This document shows, in pieces, positions 1-8,893 of a stretch of DNA of 9,812 nt. Origin of the DNA: an uncultured Terrimonas sp. Its GTDB lineage: Bacteria; Bacteroidota; Bacteroidia; Chitinophagales; Chitinophagaceae. Each line of letters begins with the position of its first letter. Positions within the stretch are counted from its first letter, which is position 1. Below the pieces are notes generated by a model. That model had not been told where the DNA came from. It was given only the letters and a program-made list of their open reading frames with translations, and searched no databases. The position numbers and the translations under genes are program-made. The stretch spans positions 1 through 9,812 of the forward strand of contig CAMPJQ010000060.1 in NCBI GenBank assembly GCA_946886925.1. The letters run 5' to 3'.

Positions 1-967
1 TATCATAGGGAGGAGCCCACAGGTACTGGTCGTTATAAAAATCATTACTTAACCCTACATTAATTTTTATCATATTGTTATTGTAAGGTTTTAATGTATT
101 TACTTCAAACTTCAGGTTGTAGTCTTCAGGTTTGAGTATAGCCTCATCAGGAATATTTTTACTGATAGATCCCATGGCGGCGGGGGGACCACCTGCTACT
201 TCCATCCAGTTCCATCCGCCGATTGCTTTGTTTACGCGAATGTAATTGCCATTAATAGCGGGTGGGTCGTCCGGGCCGGGTGTCTCCACCACAAAGGACG
301 CATTCCACCAGCCCGTAAAAGGATCGCTGCTGAGAAATATATTCCTGTTATCGCGGAACCAAAAATCAGACGGGGTTTCGCCGAAATTGGTAGTAACTGT
401 AATAGGGCCTGGCTCTGCTCCCTCAGGTACAATTACTCTTATTACTTTATCCTCTACTGAAACCAACTCGCCCTGCACATTGCCCGTAAAGGTTACCGTT
501 AGTGGTTCGTAAAAATAATCGCCCCTTATGGTTGCTATGCTTCCGGTAAGAACATATTCGCTGTTCATGGAAGATACCGCCGGTTCACTGATCTCCACTT
601 TGAAATTGTGCTCCAGCGTTTTTCCATTAGAAAATATAATTTTCAGTGTGTTTGAGATTTCTTTTGGAATTTCAGCCGGAACGCTTACAAGGATGGTAGT
701 GTTTGTAATATATGTGGGTGTTAACGATGCCTTCTGGTCGTTGAACCAAATTTCCCGGGCATCCTGTAAGTTTTCACCTATTATAGCAATCAGGTTACTT
801 TGGTAAGCTCCTACGAGTAACGAATCCGAAGATTCGGGACTGGTGATACGCACATACCTGATCTGCGGCTCGCCGTTGTTGGGAAGGCTTTCTTTCTTGC
901 AGGATGTGTATATGCCTGCTATAGCTATTGCTGCAGAAAGAAATAATATGGATTGTATTGTTTTCAT
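1..967 (-). CDS. Surface glycan-binding lipoprotein (SGBP-B/SusE-position type, TIG domains), partial at 3' end
   Basis: The first 322 codons are present; the gene runs off the left edge. The ATG at 967 is followed by a lipoprotein signal ending in IYTSC, with Cys23 as the lipidated residue, then KKES. Two immunoglobulin-like IPT/TIG modules follow, at about residues 35-125 (IIGENLQDAREIWFND) and 128-205 (ATIRGDYFYEPLTVTF, then PGPITVTTNFGETPSDFWF). From about residue 207 a different domain starts (NIFLSSDPFTGWWN, then a Pro-rich stretch, GNYIRV and GGWNWMEVAGG). It resembles the C-terminal glycan-binding domain of SGBP-B proteins, typified by the Bacteroides ovatus xyloglucan protein. The protein would sit on the cell surface and bind polysaccharide for the SusC/SusD pair. 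It begins 24 bp after the SusD stop, so it is co-transcribed. The TIG architecture is clear. The assignment to the xyloglucan-binding family rests on remembered motif resemblance, and relatives also bind other beta-glycans. Confidence 0.85.
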   Translation of the reverse strand, partial: MKTIQSILFLSAAIAIAGIYTSCKKESLPNNGEPQIRYVRITSPESSDSLLVGAYQSNLIAIIGENLQDAREIWFNDQKASLTPTYITNTTILVSVPAEIPKEISNTLKIIFSNGKTLEHNFKVEISEPAVSSMNSEYVLTGSIATIRGDYFYEPLTVTFTGNVQGELVSVEDKVIRVIVPEGAEPGPITVTTNFGETPSDFWFRDNRNIFLSSDPFTGWWNASFVVETPGPDDPPAINGNYIRVNKAIGGWNWMEVAGGPPAAMGSISKNIPDEAILKPEDYNLKFEVNTLKPYNNNMIKINVGLSNDFYNDQYLWAPPYD

Positions 968-991
968 TTGTAAATAATTTGAGTTTAGTGT

Positions 992-2677
992 TTATTTACT
1001 ATAGTAATCTACGGCAGGCTTCTGCAGGTTTGGCGCCTGGCTTAGCTCAGCATCCGGAATGGGTAACAGAAAGTTTCCTGAGTTGGCATTGATGGTTCTG
1101 TCTGTTGTTGCCCATGAAGTTTTGGTAAATGTCCACGATGTAGGATTGGGCATTTCATCGGGTTGAGTAAAAAACAATCCCCTGTCTTGTGCGTTTAAAA
1201 TGGCATAAGCTTTATCAGGGTTATAATAATGCAGCGATACCAGGTCGTACCAGCCCATTCCTTCCATTGCAAATTCAATAAATCTTTCCTTTTGAATAGC
1301 ATCGAAGGTTAGAGGCTCATTGTATTCGGGTAGTCCGGATCTCATGTGCACTTTATTAAAATATTCCAAAGCTTTGGCATCATTGGTTGAAGTGTTGTCT
1401 CCAAGTACAGCTTCTGCATATACCAGGTACACTTCTGCAAGCCGCATCATATAGGTGTCATGACCGTAGCGCTGGCTTGCCGCCTGTCCGCCTACATCTT
1501 CGGCTTTCCCTGTTACATATTTTTTTATGCTAAGGAAATTATTGTCGGTACCGGTAAATGGAAATACCAGTTTTTGTTTGCCGCCGGGAATGCTTTGTGT
1601 TATTTCGGGATATGATGCACCAGGGAGCATGAATGTGGCTTTTAACCGCTGATCAAGTGTTCTGCCTTTTAACGTGCCGTCTGGCATGGCGTTTATACCA
1701 TCGTATTGGCTGATCATCCACCAGGTAGCGCCTTTATCGCCTCCCCAGCCATCGCCGTTGGCTATATCGGGACTGTAGGCCAGGTAGGCTGGAGTAGAAT
1801 TTTGTGTGCCCCATGCATTTGGGCCTGAATAAACCCATTGTAATGAGAACAACGATTCAGAATTGTTGTCGTAAGGGAATAAAAACAAATCCCCATAATT
1901 TTTCACAAGAGATGCGCCGCTATTTTTAATTACATCATCTGCAAAATATTTCGCGCTGTCTAAAAATGCCTGGTTCCTCGTTCCTGAACCGCCCGATTCC
2001 ACGCCGGCACGGGTAAGGTAAAACCGCGCAAGCATGCCTTCTGCCGACCATTTTGTTAACCTGCCTTCACGAACGGGTGTTTCGGGAAGATCTGCCGCCA
2101 CAGCACGCATTTCATCGGTAATAAATTTCCATACACTGGGCACGGTATTCCTGCTTACGGTGGTATCGGAAAGCAGTGTAAGGTTGTTTTCTATGATGGG
2201 CACTTCGCCCCAGTTCATTACCAAAAACCGGTAAGCCAGTGCTCTCATAAACCGGGCTTCGGCAATAGCAAGTTTCTTTATCTCCGGCGAAACATCCGGC
2301 CCCGCATAGGTATTGATGTTCTGAATGGCTAAATTGGATTGTCCTACCACAATAAAAAACGAACGCCATGAAGCCCCATTTTCAGGTGTGGCGCCTGTGG
2401 TATTGAACAGTACATTTCCTCTGTCGTTCCATGCAGAATATGCTGTACCTGACCGAAAGTCGCCCAGGTTATACGATGCCTTATCGTTATAATCGAACCA
2501 CACTTTACTATACAACAGTGCGGTAGCGGCCAGTACCTGGTCATCTGTTTGATAAAAATTGGCATCAACTATGGCATCTATCGGCGGTTTTTCCAGGAAC
2601 TTTTTTGAACACCCGGAAAATATCAGGACCGGCAGCAGTGCCGCAGTCCAGATTAGTATATGTTTATAATTTTTCAT
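992..2677 (-). CDS. SusD/RagB-family outer-membrane glycan-binding lipoprotein
   Basis: A complete 561-residue protein, normal length for the family. The N-terminus is a lipoprotein signal with lipobox IFSGC (Cys23), followed by the SusD-typical SKKFLEKPP. The N-terminal SusD domain covers about residues 27-225, including NFYQTDDQVLAATALLY and the helical stretch AIAEARFMRALAYRFLVMNWG, which belongs to the TPR-like scaffold. The C-terminal RagB/SusD region includes MMRLAEVYLVYAEAVLG (410-426), then NKVHMRSGLP and ERFIEFAMEGMGWYDLV (464-480), the family's E-R-x-x-E-F/L-A-x-E-G-x-x-W-x-D-L signature. SusD proteins form a hinged lid over the partner SusC barrel and hold glycan at the surface. 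The start lies 11 bp after the SusC stop, which fits a translationally linked SusC/SusD pair. Substrate cannot be read from this protein alone. Confidence 0.97.
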   Translation of the reverse strand: MKNYKHILIWTAALLPVLIFSGCSKKFLEKPPIDAIVDANFYQTDDQVLAATALLYSKVWFDYNDKASYNLGDFRSGTAYSAWNDRGNVLFNTTGATPENGASWRSFFIVVGQSNLAIQNINTYAGPDVSPEIKKLAIAEARFMRALAYRFLVMNWGEVPIIENNLTLLSDTTVSRNTVPSVWKFITDEMRAVAADLPETPVREGRLTKWSAEGMLARFYLTRAGVESGGSGTRNQAFLDSAKYFADDVIKNSGASLVKNYGDLFLFPYDNNSESLFSLQWVYSGPNAWGTQNSTPAYLAYSPDIANGDGWGGDKGATWWMISQYDGINAMPDGTLKGRTLDQRLKATFMLPGASYPEITQSIPGGKQKLVFPFTGTDNNFLSIKKYVTGKAEDVGGQAASQRYGHDTYMMRLAEVYLVYAEAVLGDNTSTNDAKALEYFNKVHMRSGLPEYNEPLTFDAIQKERFIEFAMEGMGWYDLVSLHYYNPDKAYAILNAQDRGLFFTQPDEMPNPTSWTFTKTSWATTDRTINANSGNFLLPIPDAELSQAPNLQKPAVDYYSK

Positions 2678-2688
2678 TGCACTAATTT

Positions 2689-5600
2689 TTAAAAGTTTAT
2701 ACCAACACTGAATGTGTAAATAGGGGTTAAGGGATATCGTCCGTAATCGAGGCCGATAGCCTGGTTGCTGGCGCTGGCGTCTCTTCCAACATAAGCACCC
2801 ACTTCGGGATCAAACCCTTTGTACCCTGTTATTGTTGCCACATTTTGAATACCTACAGATACCCTCGCGTCTTTTACCAGTGTTTTACCGGAAAATAGAT
2901 CCTGGGGGAAATTATAGGACAGGGAGATATTCTTTATCCGTATAAATGATCCGTCTTCCACCCATTTGTTGGTAATATTGGCATAATTGCCATTGGGTCC
3001 ATAAGATATCCTTGGAACAGTCGTTTCAGGGTTATCAAGCATTGCCTGGCCATCTTTGGTATTGGGCCTTGCGTATTGCATTGCACCTATCAGCAGGTTG
3101 CGGCTTAAATTAATATTATTGGGATTTGAATTTGCTCTTGCCAGGTAGTTATAAATATCATTACCATAGGTGCTGGTAATAAGAATGCTAAGGCTGAATT
3201 CTTTATAAGTAAAGCTGTTGGTAAAGCCTGCAAATAATTTGGGCCAGGGATTGCCAATAAAGGTTCTGTCATTTACATCTATAATGCCGTCCGGAACGCC
3301 CTCCGGGCCGCTGATATCCTTAAACTTTACATCGCCTACCCACAATCCGTTTGCTTCATCTACAGGAAGCCTGTCTCCGTTGTTATCCACCGGAACCGGA
3401 CTTTTTTCAATTTCATCTATTGATGTAAATAATCCTTCTTCTATATATCCACGGAATAACCAGGGCGCCTGGCCTACTACTGAACGCTGTGTCCAGTCGT
3501 TTAACCACCACGATGTACGATCAATTAATGCGGCATCAGAGTTGAATTTTTTGATCTTTGTTTTAAAAGCCGAAAGATTCAGGTTGGATTCCCACTTGAA
3601 ATTTTTATTATTGATGTTAACAGTATTGATCGTAAGTCCCCATCCTTTGTTTTGCAGGGAACCGATATTTACCTGCGGAGAACCTACTGCTCCGGTTCCA
3701 TTAGTGCCCATATACCAGGGCAAGGGGTTTTCAAGAAGAAGATTATCTGTATTTTTTATGTAATAATCAAATTCAAAATTAACGCGGTTATTAAACAAGC
3801 CCAGGTTTACACCAAAGTTATTGGTATTGGTTTCTTCCCATTGTATGCCCGGGTTTTTGTAACGGCCGGGTAAGAATCCTGTGCCCGTGGGTGTGGCGCC
3901 GGTTAGCATGGGAGAATAAATATATGCGCCGCCGCCCTGGTTTCCGGTAGTACCCGTTTCAAACCTGAATTTGAGTTCGCTGATAAAAGGCACCTGGAAA
4001 AATGATTCCTGCGAAACTCTCCATGCTGCCGATAAAGATGGGAAAAGTCCCCATTTGTTATCGGGCCCAAAGTTTGCCGATCCGTCTCTCCTTACCGACC
4101 CTACTATAATATAGCGGTTGTCGTAGTTGTAATTGATTCTTCCCAGGTATGATTCCATTCCCCATTGACCCGAACCGCCTGAAGTGCCCGAAGTGGTTTC
4201 ATCGCCTGCTGCAAGATCCAGGATGTCATTGGTAAGAAAGCCTGTTCTGGAAGCGCCAACGTTTTTCCAGGTAGAAGCTTGTGCTTCGTGACTCACCATT
4301 GCATTAATGCCATGCTTTCCAAAGTTTTTATTGTACTCCAGCAACTGGTTCCAGTTCCAGTAGGTGTTTACACCCGATCCGTTAGTTAGGGAGGCGGTTG
4401 GGTTTATGGCCCATCCAATGGAATATGTGGGCACATAATAGGCGGAATTGGAATAACCCACATTAGCGTTAAAAGAGCTTCTGAATGTAAGATCTTTTGT
4501 AATTTTTATACCCAGGTTTAAACCGCCCAGCAGTTGCCTTCTAACATAATTGTTGGTAGTTAAATTAGCAATAGCAATTGGATTTACCGGGGCAAACTGG
4601 TTGGCTCCGTTGGTAAGGTCGCCACCTCCCCATGTACCGTCAATATTTTTTACAGGAACCTGCGGTGTTAGCTGCAGCGCATTGGAAATGATGTTTTCCT
4701 GGCTTGTAGTAAGCTTCTCATTGGTTTGATTAAAGTTCAGATTCGCTCCTATTGTGATCCACTCCCTTGGCTTGTTGTCCAGGTTCAGACGGAAGGAATA
4801 TCTTTTAAAACCGGAGCCTAAGGCTACCCCTTTTTGGTTCAGGTATTCGCCCGACATATAATAAGTGGTTCTTTCATTTCCACCACTCATGCTGAGCGTA
4901 TGTTTATCCATAGGTGCATCTTTAAATAATTCATGCTGCCAGTCGGTGCCTTCACCCAGTAGTGAAGGATCTAAAAATTCCTGCGGTGTTTCGCCCCCGG
5001 CAATAGCATGAAATTCTTTAACCATTTGCGCATACTCACGTAAATTCATTACTTCCAGGCGCAGTGGCGGACGCTGAATGCCATACTGAAATCCGTATGC
5101 CAGTTGAAACTTGCCCGATTTGCCCCGCTTGGTAGTGATTAATATAACACCATTGGTTGCCCTTGAGCCATATACTGCTGTTGCAGACGGGCCTTGTAAT
5201 ATCTGGATATCTTCAATATCGGAAGGATTAAGTCCGGATAAAGGATTGGATGAACTTTGCGCTCCAAAAGAAACAGATTCCCCCTCAATTTGAACGCCGT
5301 CAATAACATACAGGGGTTCGTTGCTGCCATTAATAGAATTTACCCCCCTGATATTTACAGAAATACCGCCACCGGGCTGACCGGAATTTTGTGTAATGTA
5401 AACGCCTGCCGCTCTTCCCTGGATGGCCTGTTCAATGGTAGTATTTACCGTTTTATCTATGTCTTTTGCCGAAACGGAAGTTTGGGCAGTGGTGAGATTA
5501 CCGCGCTTTGCCGTACCATAACCAATGACCACTACCTCATCTAATTTTTTTGTTGATGTTTCAAGCGTCACTTCTATTACATTAGCTGAGCCAATCGTCA

Positions 5601-5880
5601 CCTCTTTTTTCCCCATTCCCACAGAGCTGAATATAAGCGCTCTTGCATTACTGCCTGCCTCTATCGAAAACAACCCCAGGTTGTTGGTAGATGATATGGC
5701 TTTCCCGTCTTTTACCTCCACTGTAACGCCTGGAAGCGGATTGCCCGCATCATCTTTTACAGTGCCGGTAATTTTGCGGGTTGTACCCTCCTGGGCGTGA
5801 ACCGCCGGCATAAGCAGCAGTAATGAGAAAACCGTCCATATAAGGACTTTTGTTTTTCTCATCGTTTTGATTCTTTTCAT
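2689..5880 (-). CDS. SusC/RagA-family TonB-linked outer-membrane transporter
   Basis: A complete 1063-residue transporter that would import oligosaccharides across the outer membrane. A cleavable signal peptide ends at about residue 29 (LLLLMPAVHA/QEG). A carboxypeptidase-regulatory-like beta-sandwich follows at about 35-107 (KITGTVKDDAGNPLPGVTVEV). The TonB-interaction segment is LDEVVVIGYGT at 113-123. The plug domain spans about 126-252 (QAIQGRAAGVYITQNSGQPG, SINIRG-like SVNIRGVNSINGSNEPLYVI, PSATAVYGSRATNGVILITT). The rest is the beta-barrel and ends in an aromatic residue (FSVGINF), as outer-membrane barrels do. There is no N-terminal secretin/TonB (STN) extension, so control through an ECF sigma/anti-sigma pair is unlikely. 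An ATG six codons downstream (at 5862) is an equally plausible start and gives a more compact signal peptide. The gene begins 32 bp after the GH31 stop. Confidence 0.97.
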   Translation of the reverse strand: MKRIKTMRKTKVLIWTVFSLLLLMPAVHAQEGTTRKITGTVKDDAGNPLPGVTVEVKDGKAISSTNNLGLFSIEAGSNARALIFSSVGMGKKEVTIGSANVIEVTLETSTKKLDEVVVIGYGTAKRGNLTTAQTSVSAKDIDKTVNTTIEQAIQGRAAGVYITQNSGQPGGGISVNIRGVNSINGSNEPLYVIDGVQIEGESVSFGAQSSSNPLSGLNPSDIEDIQILQGPSATAVYGSRATNGVILITTKRGKSGKFQLAYGFQYGIQRPPLRLEVMNLREYAQMVKEFHAIAGGETPQEFLDPSLLGEGTDWQHELFKDAPMDKHTLSMSGGNERTTYYMSGEYLNQKGVALGSGFKRYSFRLNLDNKPREWITIGANLNFNQTNEKLTTSQENIISNALQLTPQVPVKNIDGTWGGGDLTNGANQFAPVNPIAIANLTTNNYVRRQLLGGLNLGIKITKDLTFRSSFNANVGYSNSAYYVPTYSIGWAINPTASLTNGSGVNTYWNWNQLLEYNKNFGKHGINAMVSHEAQASTWKNVGASRTGFLTNDILDLAAGDETTSGTSGGSGQWGMESYLGRINYNYDNRYIIVGSVRRDGSANFGPDNKWGLFPSLSAAWRVSQESFFQVPFISELKFRFETGTTGNQGGGAYIYSPMLTGATPTGTGFLPGRYKNPGIQWEETNTNNFGVNLGLFNNRVNFEFDYYIKNTDNLLLENPLPWYMGTNGTGAVGSPQVNIGSLQNKGWGLTINTVNINNKNFKWESNLNLSAFKTKIKKFNSDAALIDRTSWWLNDWTQRSVVGQAPWLFRGYIEEGLFTSIDEIEKSPVPVDNNGDRLPVDEANGLWVGDVKFKDISGPEGVPDGIIDVNDRTFIGNPWPKLFAGFTNSFTYKEFSLSILITSTYGNDIYNYLARANSNPNNINLSRNLLIGAMQYARPNTKDGQAMLDNPETTVPRISYGPNGNYANITNKWVEDGSFIRIKNISLSYNFPQDLFSGKTLVKDARVSVGIQNVATITGYKGFDPEVGAYVGRDASASNQAIGLDYGRYPLTPIYTFSVGINF

Positions 5881-5912
5881 ATACTTGCAATTATTGGTTT
5901 AAAATATAAAAT

Positions 5913-8801
5913 TTAAAGTTTACCTTTCATTGTGATCGTTTGTTCGTTTCCGTTATAAGCTACGGCGGTATCCGCAGGTGATGAAAAATCCAGTGCCTTT
6001 GATTTGTTTTTGGTGACCCAAACAATCCTGAACAGCCTGGTCTTCAGCATGCCATTGTATTCACCCTCCCGTTTTCCGATGGTTAATGATTTGTTGGCTT
6101 CATTGTAGGTAATGGGTATAGTACTGTATTTTCCCCTTTCGTAATTGTAATTCACGCCTTCATCTTCGTAAAGGGTAAAGCCGCCGTCTTTGCCGGTATA
6201 GATATACAGGGTGATGTCGTCGGCGGGCTTTTCGCCGGAAAATTGAATTTGCGGACCAAAAGGTATTACAGAACCTTCTTTTACAAATACCGGCATTCTT
6301 TCATAGGGTGCAACGGCTGTTATTTGTTGTCCGCCTGCTGTATATTCGCCTGAATATAAATTGTACCAGCCCTGCCCTGCCGGCAAATACACTGAACGGG
6401 AAGTGGCTTTATAAGTGTATACAGGGTTCACCAGCAAAGAAGGCCCGAACATATACTGGTCGCCGATATTTTTAACATTGGCATCTGTACCAAAATCCAT
6501 TACTAAACCACGCATTATGGTGTAGTTGCTATGGTAAGTGCTGCCTGCCACCGAATAGATATAGGGCATGAGCCGATAGCGCAACTGGTTATAGTAAAGC
6601 ATGCTTTTATATGCGGGATGATTATCGGGTGCTATATTGAATATTTCGCGGTAAGGATATTGGCCATGCGAACGGAACAACGGGCAAAACGCGCCGAACT
6701 GGTACCAGCGGGTATTGAGCTCACGCCATTCTTCTAAAGCATTTCCTGTTGGATGAGGTTTGTCGTATTTGTCTTCCACAAAAAAACCGCCAATATCATT
6801 CGTCCAGTAAGGTAAGCCGGATAAAGAGAAATTAATGCCCGCAGGTATTTGTCGTTCCATTTCATCAAACCTTGCCGCTATATCGCCGCTCCAGGTAGCA
6901 GCGGCATAGCGTTGCATGCCTGCATACGCCGAACGGGTTAAAATAAATACCCTTTGGTTCGGCCGGGAAGAACGCTGTCCCTCATAAATGCCTTTTGCAT
7001 TCTGCAATGGGTAGCCGTTAAAATATTGTGTGGAAGATCCTGACGCGGTGGGCTGCATCAGTTGCTTTCGCTTTTCAATAGTAGCGTTCGACAAAATATC
7101 AGGCTCGGTAGCATCTAACCACCATGCATCAACGCCTTTGATAAAAAGACTGCTGTCCAAAAGCTTCCAGAAGCCCATACGGGCAGTGGGATTAAAAGCG
7201 TCGTAAAAAGTAGATGTATATCCTTTCCCTATCCAGTCGCGTTGCTGGTCTTTTATATTTTGCTTGTAAAGCCAGTTTTGCTTATCAAAAATTTTATAGT
7301 TCTCAATGCCTTCGTAAAATTTGGGCCAAACCGAAATCATGAAGCGGGTATTATAGCGTTCATGTAATCTTTTGATCATACCCGCAGCATCCGGAAAGCG
7401 TTCCCTGTCAAATTGCTGGCTGCCCCATGCATCCTCCTTCCAGTAACTCCAGTCTAATACGATATTATCCAAACCGATTTTTCTTTTACGGAATTCGGCT
7501 ACCGTATTTTCAATTTCCTGCTCCGTTTTATACCGTTCACGGCTTTGCCAGAATCCCAGTGCCCATTTGGGAAGCAGGGTAGCCTTGCCTGTTAGCTTCC
7601 GGTAGCCGCCAATTACTTCATCGGTATTGGCGCCGAAAATAAAATAATAGTCAATATTTTCAGCAGCTTCAGACGACAGGGTTATTTTATTGTGCAATGA
7701 CAGTGGTGTTGGGCTCAACCATCGCAGGGATGCAAATGCCTGGGTTGATTCCGGGATCCATTCTACCTTAACAGCATGTTTTTGACCTTTGCTAAGCCTA
7801 TAGCGGAACTGGGAAGGACCGGGGTTCCAGCCTTCACGCCATTTATCTAATAATAGTTTACCATCCAGCCAAAATTTCAGGTAGCCGGATGCAGACAGGT
7901 AAAACTTGTGTTCACCGGTTGTATCGGCAGTTATAAATCCTTCCCAGGTTACCTTACCTTTTTCCATCGGGAATCCCGCGGGTATATTTTTTAAGGAAGG
8001 AAGAAAGCTATAGTCTATTTTATCTTCCTGCCGCTGTATATAAATATGTGTGCTGTCTGTTCTGTTGCTATAGGTAGCCGTTAGTCCCTTAGTCAAGCCA
8101 TTTTTGCCGGTTAATTGTAAAGCGGATAACTGTTGTTTTTCGCGGTCATCTCCAAAATGTGTAATAGAATAATTATCCCATAACAAACCATAATTACGGC
8201 TCGACAGTAAGAAGGGAACTGCCACAACAGAATTGTACTGGGTGAGATCAACATCCTCGTCCTTATAATTAATTTGCCCGGTTTGCGGTTGTCCCAGTCC
8301 ATAAAAGGCTTCCCCTGCAGGCGACTCAAACTGCTGGCGAATGGCATATAGCGGTTTTTTATCAATAATTACGGGTTTGATCTCTTTACCTCCACCTGCG
8401 TTCTCCTGTAAAATAATATTGCCGTTCTTGTCTTTAAAAACCACCTGACCTGTAGTAAATGATACTGAAACAACCAATTCACTGGTTTTGAGCAGGGCTT
8501 CCTTCTCCGTTTGTTCGGCGCTCCATTCTGCAGCAACATGAAAAGTGCTGTCTACCATTAAACTTTTGCCAGCAGTAAATTTGTTGTCATTCGATGCGAT
8601 AACCCGTATGATCTTTGGAGAAACAGCCTGCAACCTTATCCAATTTGGAGAACCTGGAGCAGGATCTTCTATTTCAACAGTAATGCCATCGCCCAGGCGT
8701 ATAAATGTGTTGCGCTGAGTACATGAAGAAAACAGTAGTATTAATGCTAATGCAATAAAAGGAAGGAAATTCGTCCCTAATTTGATGCGGGCAGTTGTCA
8801 T
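5913..8801 (-). CDS. GH31 glycosidase with inserted PA14 domain, lipoprotein; probable alpha-xylosidase
   Basis: Counted from the ATG at 8801 the protein has 962 residues. A TTG three codons upstream (8810) is in frame but less likely. The lipoprotein signal ends LLFSSC (Cys27). An N-terminal mutarotase-like sandwich follows (about 35-222; GEAFYGLGQPQTG, NYGLLWDNYSITHFG). It is interrupted at about 230-365 by a PA14 module (VTWEGFITADTTGEHKFYLS, LKFWLDGKLLLDKW). The GH31 barrel starts near LPKWALGFWQSRERYKTEQE. The nucleophile is Asp563 in WWLDATEPD and the acid/base is Asp640 in ATWSGDIAARF; both codons are intact. A beta-rich C-terminal region with a DUF5110-like segment (about 855-930; ITLYIYTGKDGGFTLYEDEG) follows. 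GH31 enzymes are retaining alpha-glycosidases, and PA14-bearing members such as CjXyl31A and BoGH31 release alpha-xylose from xyloglucan oligosaccharides. Alpha-glucosidase activity cannot be excluded. Cys27 is followed by TQRNTF with no acidic residues, which suggests a periplasm-facing location. It is first in the PUL operon. Confidence 0.93.
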   Translation of the reverse strand: MTTARIKLGTNFLPFIALALILLFSSCTQRNTFIRLGDGITVEIEDPAPGSPNWIRLQAVSPKIIRVIASNDNKFTAGKSLMVDSTFHVAAEWSAEQTEKEALLKTSELVVSVSFTTGQVVFKDKNGNIILQENAGGGKEIKPVIIDKKPLYAIRQQFESPAGEAFYGLGQPQTGQINYKDEDVDLTQYNSVVAVPFLLSSRNYGLLWDNYSITHFGDDREKQQLSALQLTGKNGLTKGLTATYSNRTDSTHIYIQRQEDKIDYSFLPSLKNIPAGFPMEKGKVTWEGFITADTTGEHKFYLSASGYLKFWLDGKLLLDKWREGWNPGPSQFRYRLSKGQKHAVKVEWIPESTQAFASLRWLSPTPLSLHNKITLSSEAAENIDYYFIFGANTDEVIGGYRKLTGKATLLPKWALGFWQSRERYKTEQEIENTVAEFRKRKIGLDNIVLDWSYWKEDAWGSQQFDRERFPDAAGMIKRLHERYNTRFMISVWPKFYEGIENYKIFDKQNWLYKQNIKDQQRDWIGKGYTSTFYDAFNPTARMGFWKLLDSSLFIKGVDAWWLDATEPDILSNATIEKRKQLMQPTASGSSTQYFNGYPLQNAKGIYEGQRSSRPNQRVFILTRSAYAGMQRYAAATWSGDIAARFDEMERQIPAGINFSLSGLPYWTNDIGGFFVEDKYDKPHPTGNALEEWRELNTRWYQFGAFCPLFRSHGQYPYREIFNIAPDNHPAYKSMLYYNQLRYRLMPYIYSVAGSTYHSNYTIMRGLVMDFGTDANVKNIGDQYMFGPSLLVNPVYTYKATSRSVYLPAGQGWYNLYSGEYTAGGQQITAVAPYERMPVFVKEGSVIPFGPQIQFSGEKPADDITLYIYTGKDGGFTLYEDEGVNYNYERGKYSTIPITYNEANKSLTIGKREGEYNGMLKTRLFRIVWVTKNKSKALDFSSPADTAVAYNGNEQTITMKGKL

Positions 8802-8817
8802 GGTCTTCAATCGTTTA

Positions 8818-8850
8818 ATACTTTTCAGTATCGAACCTTATGGTTTAAGG
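8818..8850 (-). other. Two adjacent small hairpins in the GH31 5' leader
   Basis: On the minus strand the leader just before the GH31 start can fold into two short stem-loops. The first is 8850-8836: stem CCTTA/TAAGG with a five-base loop. The second is 8831-8818: stem ATACT/AGTAT closing a GAAA tetraloop of the GNRA type. The second ends 16 bases before the ATG at 8801. Neither is followed by a U tract, so they are not terminators. They could affect mRNA stability or translation start, but stems this short occur by chance in AT-rich leaders. Confidence 0.3.
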
Positions 8851-8867
8851 ACAATAATGTAACGGGT

Positions 8868-8875
8868 CAAAAATA
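8868..8875 (-). promoter_or_regulatory. Candidate Bacteroidota -7 promoter element for the GH31-SusC-SusD operon
   Basis: The minus strand reads TATTTTTG here, matching the Bacteroidota sigma-ABfr -7 consensus TAnnTTTG. Transcription would start near 8863, giving a leader of about 60 bases before the ATG at 8801. No good TTG-type -33 element lies at the expected distance upstream. Its place is taken by the first unit of the repeat array at 8894-8994, as expected for an activator-dependent promoter. The assignment is pattern matching only. Confidence 0.45.
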
Positions 8876-8893
8876 TACACCGCGCGACAGATG

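Noticed and set aside
246..806. Two plus-strand open frames of about 90 codons (246-512 and 528-806)
   Set aside because: They are antisense to the TIG-domain lipoprotein, whose minus-strand frame is continuous from 967 to the edge and has a lipoprotein signal and domain structure.
2678..2688. Separate promoter or terminator between SusC and SusD
   Set aside because: The gap is only 11 bases with no dyad or T tract, so the genes are taken as co-transcribed.
3218..3763. 181-codon open frame on the plus strand
   Set aside because: It lies fully inside the SusC gene on the opposite strand, has no recognisable domain, and its residues look like the complement of barrel-coding sequence.
8808..8810. 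TTG codon as the GH31 start
   Set aside because: An ATG lies three codons downstream at 8801 and leaves a complete lipoprotein signal, so the rarer TTG start is not needed.
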